Part shown: positions 20,366 through 29,512 of the stretch, piece after piece
Layout of the letters: each line of letters opens with the position of its first letter
Numbering within the stretch: position 1 is the first letter of the stretch
From: Cyanophora paradoxa
Lineage: Eukaryota; Glaucocystophyceae; Cyanophorales; Cyanophoraceae
Reading direction: 5' to 3'
Assembly (NCBI GenBank): GCA_004431415.1
Contig: QPMI01000433.1
Coordinates: forward strand, 1 to 51,122
Length of the DNA stretch: 51,122 nt
Notes under the pieces: model-generated
Database searches by the model: none
What the model saw: the letters and a program-made list of their open reading frames with translations, nothing else
What the model was told of the DNA's origin: nothing
Program-made: the position numbers and the translations under genes

Positions 20366-22439
20366 TGTCGGTGAGAACCTAGCGCTGCTCGGGTCGCGCC
20401 TCCGCCGAGCCGCAGTGCGCAGCGCCTCAGGCTCGGGACGAGGACTCAGACTTGACGGACGAAGAGTGGGATGAGGCGCGTTCCACCGCAGCATCTTGCT
20501 CGAAGCTGGAGGCTGAACGCGCCGCAGGACGTCGAGTTCAAGACGGACGACAGCGCGGACACGACGGGGATGCGAGTGTACATACGGAAGTGCGAGGAGT
20601 TCAAGATCGTCCCCGTCAGCCAGCTCGTGGAGCGGATCGAGGAGGACTGTGCGCGCCGCTGCTCTCCTCTCTTTCCTGCCATGCCCCCGCGCGCTGACGC
20701 GACGGCAGACATCGACCTGCACCACTACGGACTTGGCGAGAAGGGCGGGCGGGCGGTAGCCGAGTGCCTCAAGGTGCGCGCTCGCGCCGAGCGCTCCGAC
20801 TCGGGGCGCGCGGCGTCGGCGCGGGCCCGGCTTGCGCGACGCGGCCGCGCAGGTGAACAAGACCATCAAGGGGATCAACCTCGGGGACAACAACATCGTG
20901 CGGCCCCGGTTGCGGCGCCCAGCGGGCGTCTACCGCGCTCGCCGCTTGCGGTCCGAGCCGGGGCGGGGGGGCCGCAGGGGACGAGGGCGGGCTGGCGCTG
21001 GCGCAGGCCCTGGGCCAGAACGCGGCGCTGACGCAGCGGACCTCAGCGAGAACCGCTTTGCGTCGCGCTTCTCGTGGGCGATGGGCGAGACGCTGGCGAG
21101 CCACACGTGCGCCCTCGTCGAGCTCTGCCTGCGCGGCAACCGCCTCGGCGACAAGGACATCGGCATGCTCTGCTCCGCCCTCGTGGCGTGCCCGGCCGTC
21201 CTTCCCCGCCCCGTCCCACCGCTCCGCCGCGCTCCTCTGAAGCCCCCCCGCGCAGAAGAACAACGTGCTGCTGAAGCTGGACATCTCGCACAATTCTCTC
21301 GGCGAACGGTGCGCGTTTCGCGTACCCCTCCGCCCGCGCCGCCGTCGCCGCCCTCCTCACGCCCTGCAGCGGGGCGAGGCGGTGGGGAGATGCTGGGCGG
21401 CAACTCGACGCTCACGGACGTCGACGTCTCGTGGAACCAGATCGTCCGCCGCGGCGCCGTCGCCCTCGCGAACGTGCGCCTCCGTCCGGCCCTCCATCCC
21501 TCGCTTCTTCTTACTACGCCCCGCAGGTGCTGAAGGTCAACTCGGCCCTCACACGCTTCCGCATGGTGCGTGCGGGCGGGCGCCCCGCGCGCCCCGCTCG
21601 GCCCCGCCCCTCGCCTCTGACCCCCCGCCCGCAGGGCTGGAACTCGCTGGGGGACCCCGGGGCGGCGGTGCTGGGGGAGGCCCTGGGCATGAACCAGAGC
21701 CTGAAGCTCCTCGACATCTCCCACAACCGCATCGGCGCCGAGGGCATCCGCATGATCTCCACCGTGCCCGCCCTCTCCACGCCACGCCACGCCTGATGAG
21801 GGCCTGACTCTCGCGCTGCAGGGCCTGATGAGCAACAGCACGCTGCTGGTGCTGCACGCGCAGCACAACCTGATCAAGGACTCCGGGTCGCGCCCGCTGG
21901 CGGAGGCGATCTACGGGGTGACGTCCTGCCTCACCGACGTCGACTTCCGCTCCTGCGAGATGCCCCCCGAGATCGTGCGCCCGCCCCGCCCCTATAGCTA
22001 GAGCAGAGCACGGCTAGAGCACGGCGAGGGCTCGGCGAGCGGGCCCGCCGGCCAGCGCCCTCTAGCTATAGCCCTAGCTAGAGTACTAGAGCCCTAGCTT
22101 AGAGTATGGACAGGGCTCGGCTCGTGCGCCCGCCGTCCCGGCCCGCCCCGCGCCCGGGCCCGCGCCCGCTGCTCTACGGCTTTTTCTGAGCCGGGGCCGG
22201 GGCCGGGGCCGGGGGCGCGGTAGGAGCGGGAGATCATGCTGACTGTGATGGAGCGCCGCCGGCGCTACCTCGACGACCTCGAAGCGGTACCCCCCCCCCC
22301 CCCCCCGCCTTCTATCCGATCCAATTCATCTCTGAGGCACGCTCCGGCCCGCGCTTGTTTGCAGGAGCAAGCGGCGCGGGACGACCTGGACCGGCGGCGC
22401 GAGGCGGCGGAGCGGGAGCAGGCCCGCGCCCGCTCCTGA
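20366..22439 (+). CDS. Leucine-rich-repeat protein, LRRC74-like (RNase-inhibitor type LRR)
   Basis: The N-terminal exon is acidic (DEDSDLTDEEWDE). After an intron it reads YIRKCEEFKIVPVSQLVERI and DIDLHHYGLGEKGGRAVAEC, which resembles the LRRC74A/B entry segment as I recall it. LRR units follow, often one per exon: TIKGINLGDNNI (20,866), VELCLRGNRLGDKDIGML (21,118), LLKLDISHNSLGE (21,270), LTDVDVSWNQIVRRGAVALA (21,410), RFRMGWNSLGDPGAAVLGEA (21,560, spliced), LKLLDISHNRIGAEGIRM (21,700) and LLVLHAQHNLIKDSG (21,840). The tail is a charged coiled coil, MERRRRYLDDLEA spliced across an 18-base C run to EQAARDDLDRRREAAEREQ. The stop is TGA at 22,437. The start is provisional. It is divergent from RSPH9 and lies between two cilium genes, which hints at an axonemal role; a DRC5/TCTE1-type LRR protein is an alternative. 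Confidence 0.75.
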
Positions 22440-22602
22440 GGGCAGGGCCGGCCTCCCCTCCGCGCAGAGCAGCAGGATATCGATGCACCTACTATCGTTA
22501 ATTAAACCTATGCAACTACTACTACAATATGCGCCGCTATCTGTAAAGCATCATCACGTGTACCTCCTGTCCTAGATCTCACTAACGCTCTCGAGCTCCC
22601 GC

Positions 22603-23642
22603 CTACGCGGATGCGGGCTGGGCCTCAGCCTCCTGGGCGGGGCCCGCCTGCGCGGCCTCCTCGGCTTGGCGCCGGCCGGGCCGTCCGTCTCCATCGCCTC
22701 GCCTCGCTCGAGGCACCCTCGCCGCCCACCTCCTCGCCCGCCGCCGCCTCCGCCGCCGCCTCGCCGCTCGCCTTCCGTCGATGTCCTGCCCAAGCGAAGC
22801 CAACCCGTCAGCATGCAAGGCGGGGCCGAAGGCCTGGCCGGCAGGCGCACGGGGAGCTTCTCGTCGTCGGAGTCATCGCTGAAGTTGTCGCCGCCGAAGT
22901 CGCCGCCGCCGAAGTCGCCCCGCCGAAGTCGAAGTCGTTGTCGTACGCCCGCTCGACGCTGCGCGCGCGCTCGGGTCAGCGACGCCTAACCGCGCGCGCC
23001 CGCGCGCAGATTCGATTCGGAAGGTTCGAGATTCGGCGCACCGCGGGTGTCGTCGAACTTCCAGTCGTCCTCCTCGATCCAGAGGTCCCAGTCGCACTTC
23101 ACGAACGGCTTCTTCTCCTTCAGCAGCCGCGGCCACGCCCCGTGCGTCTTCTTCGGCACTGCGCCCCGGGATCAAATTCGACCGAAGGTTCGCGAAGGAC
23201 GGCGAACTCACCCGTGAGACGCCACCGGCCGGCGATAACGCTCCATTTGGCCTCCTCAGCGACGACCTGCAGAGCGCGGAGGCGGAGGTGAGAAGAGGGC
23301 GGCGGCCCGGCGCGCGCGTACGTACGCGCGCGAGCGCGCCGGCCAGCGCACCTCGTCGTGCAGCTGGCACTCGACGGCGTAGGACTTGCCGTTGGACGAG
23401 CCGGCGAACTTGAACGTGCCGTCGGCCGCGACGCTCTTCCCGTCCTCTGCGATGACCGGCTCCTTCACGTCGACTGTGACGTAGAGCGCTTCTTGCGCTG
23501 AGCCCAGAGAAGGGTCGGACGATGGACGAGCTGCGCGACCGCGGCAGGGGTCAGCGCGGCCCTCGCAACACGGGCGCGCGGGCCCGCGCGGCGCGCTGGC
23601 AGGCCGCGCGGCCTGTTAGCGGCTCGCGCCGGCTCACCTCAT
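22603..23642 (-). CDS. p23: p23/Sba1-type CS-domain co-chaperone
   Basis: p23 proteins bind closed ATP-bound Hsp90 through a CS domain. An ATG at 23642 (ATGAG|GT) splices to an exon giving SSSIVRP, then LLWAQRK, the hallmark p23 N-terminal WAQR motif. The frame slips by one base and continues ALYVTVDVKEPVIAEDGKSV, GTFKFAGSSNGKSYAVECQL (23,400) and, after an intron, VVAEEAKWSV, PWPRLLKEKKPFVKCDWD-like sequence at 23,090-23,140 (W-P-R-L preceding K-E-K, as in p23) and LWIE. The C-terminal tail is disordered: FDFGG/DFGG repeats, DNFSDDSDDEK at 22,860, then alanine/glutamate-rich sequence ending AEAQPASA at 22,603. An acidic tail ending DSDDEK is typical of the family. Frame changes in the tail look like homopolymer errors. 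Confidence 0.85.
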
Positions 23643-23928
23643 TTGATTGAAGTGTGCCGCTTGATGAGCGCGAGAGAATGGACCGGAAGGCGTGGCCCAG
23701 GCGACTAAATTGGCGAAGAAACTTTCTGGAAGCGCTTCTGCCGGGTACACGCAATGATGAAGGGGTGCAAGTTACGTCTGGGTACATAGTCACGCAACGA
23801 AACAAAATAGTCGACGGCCCAAAGCGCCCGGAGGCGAGCAGCACGCGACCAGCGAAGCTCTTTGAAGACCAGGAGCACAACGCACAATCGGCAGCCCGCA
23901 GCCACGCGCGGGCGGCTACACGGCAGGC

Positions 23929-26900
23929 ATGGACGCTATCCAGAAAGTCGTGCGCGCTATACAGACCCGGTGCAAGGCGGAGAATGTGACGCCTCAGAGA
24001 CCCTGTGCGCCTTCATGGCGCGGGCGATTGTCCTGGAGCACTCGGACCGCTTCCACCTCGACCGCCCGCTCAGCGAGGACGACATGAGCGAGTTGGTTGT
24101 GGTGCGCAGCGCTTAGCTAGGCACGGCCTGGACCGGCGGGGCCGCCTGATCGACCGCCCCGCAGATGTGTGTCAACCGGCTGAAGGACGTGGACAGCCCT
24201 CGCTCGCCTCGGTGAAGCTGCAGTGGAGTTTGATGCGCAGTACTCCGCCGAGCTGGGCGCGTGGAGCGCGAGAAGACGATGCGCGAGAAGAAGATCAACG
24301 CCATGCTCTCCGACATCGCCAGCATCAAGGCCAAGAACGACAACGACTTTGACGTGCGGCCGCGCCCCGCAGCGCCATCCCGCGTTGTCTGCTTGCGCGC
24401 TGACCGCCGGGGCGCACCAGCGCTGACCTCCATCTACCGAAAGGTCTTCGCGTACCTCGTGAGCATGTCGGGGACCGCCGCGAGGGCGGCACCGTCGACC
24501 GCGCGGTCGAGCTCGAGGTCAGTCCGGCGCCGTGGCCCTCTCTGCGGGACGCGGCGAGAGCGAGCGGGCGGGCGCGCGGGCGCAGGTCGCGGCGGCGCTG
24601 GAGAGCGTCTTCCCGAAGATCGGCCTGCGCGCCTTCGTCGCGATGCCGACGACGAGAAGAAGACGCAGCTGCGCGAGCTGGCGAGCATCGTGCTGGGCAT
24701 CCGCCTCTTCAACAAGGACATCGGAAGGGCGGGCGGGCCTGGAGGAGATCCCGGCCCTGGCCCAGGAGGAGGCGCGCGCCATGGAGGGCCGCGTCCGCGC
24801 CGACAAGGAGGAGCTCCGCGCCCAGGTCCTCCAGTACCTCGAGGTCGTCAACCACGGCGCCCTCCCCGAGAAGGCCCGCCCTCTTCGTCGTAACCCCCTC
24901 CCTTCTCCCCCCACTGACGCCCGCCCGCCCGTGCAGCGATGCGGCACCTGCGGACGGAGCTGATCAACAGGCGGCAGGTGGGCTCCTGCCTGGACACCGT
25001 CGAGCAGGACCTCTCGGGCATGCTCTCGCACGTGGACGAGTGCGTCGCCGGCTTCGACCGGGAGATGGCCGAGCTGAAGGCCTCGTCGGCTCCAAGACCT
25101 CGGTGCCGAAGGAGCAGGTCTACCCAAGTTCGACTCGCTGGCGCACCTCTGGCACTCCTCTCGGACGAGCGCCAGGCGGTCGCCTGCCTCGCCCGCGTCC
25201 TCGAGACCGTCGAGCGCTTCCGCGCGCTCCGGCGCACGGAGCTCACGCCCAAGGCCCTCGAGGCCGCCCGCGCCGCCCGCGCCGCGGACGCCGCCGCCGC
25301 GCGGCAGCTGAAGGACTTCGAGGCGGCCGAGGCGGCGGCCGCGGGCTTCCAGGCCCTGGCCGCGGGCCCCGCCCAGGACGCCCGCACTTTCGCCCGCGCA
25401 GCCGAGGAGCGGCCGCCTCCTCCTCGTCCCCCCGCCGCCGCCCCCGCCGCCCCCGAGCGGCCCCGAGCGCCCCGCGCCCGCGGCGGAGCCGTCGACCGCG
25501 TCGGCGGCGGTGCAGGCGGAGAGGAGCCGGCGGCGGCGGCGGCGGCGCCGGCGGGCGAGCCGACAGACGAGGCGGACGAGACGGGCGTCTCGTCCATCGT
25601 GCGCGAGGCCGGCGCCCAGGCGGCCGCCGAGGAGGCCGCCGAGCCGGCCCGGAGGAGGCCCCGCCGCAGAGGCCGCTGCGGAGGCCCGGCCGCCGCCGCC
25701 GCTGACGGCGAGGCGGCTGCCGCCCCGGAGGAGCCGGCTCCTGCGGAGGCGCCGCGGCGGAGGGCGAGGCGGCGGCGGCTCCCGCCGAGGGCGAGGCGGC
25801 GCGGCGGGTGAGCGCCGCTGAGCCGGCAGGCGAGCGCCGCGGGAGCCAGAAGGGGAGCCAGCGGGCAGCTTCAAGGCCGCCCCCGCGTCGACGAGGCGGC
25901 GCCGGCGCCGGCCGAGGCCGCCCGGCCGAGGCCGCTGCCGAGCGGCCGCCCTCAGCGCGGCGGCGGAGAGGCCGCCTCGGCCGCGGGGCGGCGCCCGCTG
26001 CGGGCGAGGGCGAGCGGGAGGACGGCCGGCGTCGGCGCGGCGGCGCGGCCGCGCGCCCGTCCTCGCGGCAGCGGCGCGGCCGGCTTCGGGCGAGGCGCGG
26101 CCTGCGTCGGGCGGGCGCGGCCGGCTTCGGGCGAGGCGCGCCTGCGTCGGGCGGGCGCGGCCTGCGTCGGGCGAGGCGCGGCCTGCGTCGGGCGAGGCGC
26201 CGGCGGAGGAGGCGGCGGCGGCGACCGCAGGGTCGGCGAGGAGCGCGGAGAAGGCGCCGAGCGCGGCCGGCTCGCGGCCGCCGAGCACGGGGCGGCCGCC
26301 AAGCCGGCGACGCCCACCGGCTCCAAGCCCGGGACCCCCACAGGCTCGGCCTCCGCCGCGGCGGCGCGGCCGCCCTCGGGGGCGCCCTCGGCAGCTGGGT
26401 CGGCGCGGGGTCGCGGCCGGGCTCGCGGGGCGTGGCGGAGGCTGCGGCGGCGGCGGCGGCGTCGGGCTCGCGGCCCGCGAGCGCCGTCGCCCTCGCGGCC
26501 GTCGAGGCCGCCAAGCCGCCATCCGCCCCGGCTCCGTCCGCTCTGAGCGCGCCGGCTCCGCGGCGGCGGCGGCCCCGCGGCGGCGCGCCCGCCCTCAGGG
26601 CGGCGAGCGCGGGCGGGCGCCCTCGGCGACCGGGTCGGCCTCGGGCGCGGCGGCGGCGCCGGGACGCGGGCGCGGCTGCGGCGGCAGCTGCGGCGGCCGC
26701 ACGAGAGGCGAGGAAGCCGGTGCGGATCGGGCGGGGGATCCCGAGTTCGCCCACGCGAGGCCGAGTTCAGGGTGCGCGCCCCGTTATTTCCCTTCCCTCG
26801 CCCCCGCTTTGGCGCCTCATATCCCCCCTTCCCCCGCAGGGCTTCTGCCCGGTGACGCTGGTGGAGCGGACGCGCTGCTGATCCCGGGGAACCCAACCTG

Positions 26901-27655
26901 GGGTACGTCAAGTTCGCGGACGCGTACTACGCCATCTCCGGCGAGGAGGCGATCTGGCGCTTCATGGCCACCCCGAGCGGTAGCCCTGCCCCCTTCTGAA
27001 ACTTAGCGCGCCGCTCACGCCGGCCGGGTACAGGTACGTGGAGGGGTGCTGCAGGCGGTGCGGCGGGCGCCGGAGCTGGTGCGGCTACTGCGGCTCCAGC
27101 AGCGGGTCGTGGGGGCGGCCTGGGGGCCGGCGGGCCGGCGGCGCGAACCTCGCCTTCGCGCTGCTCGGCTCGTTCTTCGCCGAGGGGCAGGAGGCGGCAA
27201 GGCCCCGCCAAGGCCGACGCCGACTGCCAGACCTCCACGCACCCCATCGAGAAGCACATCGACCCCAAGGTCGGCTCCCCGCGCTTCCCTGCCCGCCCGC
27301 TCTGAGGCGGGCCGGGGGCCGGGGCGCAGTACACGTGGAACGAGTGGGAGCTGCGGCGGCGGGCGCTGCAGCTGACGAACCTGCGCTACAAGAAGACGCA
27401 CTCGGCGCAGACGGTCTTCAGCCACTTCCGGCGCGACAACGAGACGCAGCACTACCCCCCAAGGACTCGGGCACGCAGACGCGCGTCGACGCCGGCACCA
27501 ACGGCCCCGCATGCACAACTACATCGCCGGCTCCGGTGCGGCCCCCGCCGCCTCCACTCCTTCAGTCTCTCGGGCCTGACCGACCGCCGCCTCGTGCGCT
27601 GCAGGGGCGACCCGGACTCGAAGATGCACGTCGTCACCTGACGCTGGAGCTGTAG
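23929..27655 (+). CDS. CFAP206: Cilia- and flagella-associated protein 206, with long Ala/Arg/Glu-rich insert
   Basis: CFAP206 docks radial spoke 2 and associated structures on the axonemal doublet. The start 23929 gives MDAIQKVVRAIQTRCKAENV, then, one base shifted, SETLCAFMARAIVLEHSDRF. Next come MREKKINAMLSDIASIKAKN (24,280), LTSIYRKVFAYLVSMSG (24,425), AALESVFPKIGLRAFVAM (24,593), LRELASIVLGIRLFNKDIGR (24,672), LRTELINRRQVGSCLDTVEQ (24,948) and KTSVPKEQVYP (25,097). The conserved C-terminus includes ALLIPGNPNLGYVKFADAYY (26,873), AISGEEAIWRFM, YTWNEWELRRRALQLTNLRY (27,332), KTHSAQTVFSHFRRDNETQ and YPPKDSGTQTRVD. The order matches the animal protein as I remember it. Between about 25,395 and 26,720 lies an alanine/proline/arginine-rich tract including 21-bp repeats. 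The stop is TAG at 27,653. Indels interrupt the frame in several exons. Confidence 0.88.
26085..26215 (+). repeat. 21-bp tandem repeat encoding a heptapeptide within CFAP206
   Basis: About six imperfect copies of GGCGCGGCCTGCGTCGGGCGA or a variant with GGCTTCGGGCG occur in tandem. In the frame with fewest stops each unit encodes ASGEARP or GFGEARP. A 21-bp period preserves the frame when copies are gained or lost. Confidence 0.75.
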
Positions 27656-28032
27656 GCGCCCCGGCCCCCGCGGCGCCCGGCTGTTCAATCTGCCATTACG
27701 CGCGATTGCGATGGGGTGAGCCAGCGGCCTCGCGGTGCGGGCGCGCAAGGGGAAGCCAGGGCGGAAAGGGCGGCTGCTGGCCCTGTTGCAATAGCAACTC
27801 TGATAGCAACAAGGAGGATTGCACAGAAACATAAATAATATGAACGGAACAGGGACACTGCAGTTGCACTGCCCCTGTTGGAGGGAAGGACCTCTAAAGG
27901 TCAAGCAGGAAAGTTCACCCCTGTAGCTGGTCACGTTAGCTTTGAGCCGAGATAGTGTGGACTCTGATAACAGCTCGGTGCTTTTTTCAGAAGTGGGGGA
28001 GGACGAGATCTAGCTCAGCGGAGGACTAGAGC
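27656..28032. other. Intergenic, no gene seen
   Basis: GC content falls here relative to its neighbours (for example around 27,820-27,960). No ORF has coding character and no RNA gene is recognised. It holds the 3' flank of CFAP206. Confidence 0.4.
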
Positions 28033-28410
28033 TTGAGAAGCGCCGCCGCCCGCCGCGCCTCCGCCGCGGCGCCCCGCCCTGCGAGCTGCGCCGGCGTCGC
28101 CCCCGCGGCAGAACGCGCCTCCGCCCTGCCCGTCGAGACGCGCCGCCGCCCGCCGTGCCTCCGCCCCGCCCGGATAGCCGCTCTGCCGCCCGAAGCGCCT
28201 CCCGTCCCGCCCGGCGAGCTGCGCCGCGCCCGCCGCGCTCCGCCCGCCCGGCGAGCCGCGCCGGCGCCGCGCCCGCCGCGCCTCCGCCTCGAGCGGCGAG
28301 CCGCGCCGCCGCCCGCTGCGCCTCCGCCCCGAGGAGCGGGAGGAGCCCGGCGGCCGCGCCGCCGCGCCGGCGTTGGCCGGCGTCGGCGCGGGCGGAGGCT
28401 AGCTATAGGC
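28033..28410. repeat. Degenerate GCC/CGCC-rich low-complexity tract
   Basis: It is built from imperfect copies of CGCCGCCGCCCGCCGCGCCTCCGCC and GGCGAGCTGCGCCG words. All frames are open and give arginine/alanine/proline-rich peptides, as expected from composition alone. It could be the 3' part of an unseen exon, but nothing supports that. It ends at GGCTAGCTATAGGCG (28,398). Confidence 0.6.
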
Positions 28411-29354
28411 GCAGCGCTAGCGGCAGGCGCTTAGCGCGTACGCGGCGGAGGCCGAGGTCTTGGAGGTGATGTGATGCTTGCTTGTGGTTCGACCCGGTCG
28501 ATTGCATGCGGGTGCAAGACTGAGGGTGGCAAGCATGAGTCGTGCAATTGCAACCGGACCCTTCCCCGCGGCAGAGGAAGCGACGAGCACAGCCGTGCAG
28601 CATGCGCACCGATGGAACAGATGCGATGTTGATGCCCATGGCCAGCTGCGACGCTCGCTGCTGTGTCTCGCGGAAGTGATCATGAGAGGGCGCTCAGGCC
28701 TAGGCCTAGGACGGCGCGCGCGGCGGGCATGCGCAGCCGGAGTGGACGAGTTCGTACCTGGTGCGCCGGAATCGGTGGAGCGTGGAGCGTGGAAGCGCCG
28801 ACGGCGAGCGCACGAGCGAGCGCACGAGTGAGGCTCGAGCGGCCCGGCCCGGCGAGCGATCCGATCCATGCAGCAGAGCAGAACCTCGGCGCTCACTCGC
28901 CGTGGTCGTACGATGTCGACGGACGCCACGCGCGCGCGCGCGGAAGTCCAACAAGCCGATAGCCGGTGCTCAGCTAGTTGGCCAGCTAGCGAGCCTGTCG
29001 GCTAGCTTGCCGGCTTAAAGCACGGTACTGCAACACGATATCGCCTCCAACTCTCAGGAGCGATTTTTTTTTCAGCGTCCGTACAACAGGTACTTGAGGC
29101 GGCCTAGCGACCACCCTGTGCCCTCCGGTCTCGGCATGTATGACATGAATCGTTGGCGTATCAGGCGCATTCAGGCGCACTCGGTCCGGCAGATATACCA
29201 CCACTTGGTGAGGCGCTAGATTGCATTTTCCGAAAATGTGTTATTGCCCATTCCAGGTTGACCCGACGGGACCCGGATCTCCCAGTACACGTTTTCGGAC
29301 TCCTAGGGACATGCCTTGCTAGGATCCGGCGAGAAAACCCGGGTTTTGGGAGGA
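28411..29354. other. Intergenic, no gene recognised
   Basis: The ORFs here lack domains and lie on both strands without consistent splice logic. A GTGATCATGAGAGG word is at 28,676. The composition is mixed GC with local runs of T (29,066-29,073). Confidence 0.35.
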
Positions 29355-29416
29355 GGGGAAGGGAGTCCTTCCCCAATAACAAGTGGGGGAAGGGGAAGGG
29401 AGTCCTTCCCCAATAA
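29355..29416. repeat. 25-bp direct repeat carrying an internal palindrome
   Basis: GGGGAAGGGAGTCCTTCCCC followed by AATAA occurs at 29355-29379 and again at 29392-29416. Each copy contains the inverted pair GGGGAAGG/CCTTCCCC. No function is assigned. Confidence 0.85.
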
Positions 29417-29512
29417 TCACTAAGGCGATCTCGAATTGAAGACCTGCATGCGCAAGACTCTGAGACCGAAGCCGTGATGCGAACGTCGTCGCGTCGATCG
29501 CGTCAAACTTTC

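Noticed and set aside
24519-26522. 667-codon and 503-codon minus-strand ORFs antisense to CFAP206
   Set aside because: They are open only because of extreme GC content; the peptides are arginine/proline/alanine-rich with no domain, while the plus strand matches CFAP206.
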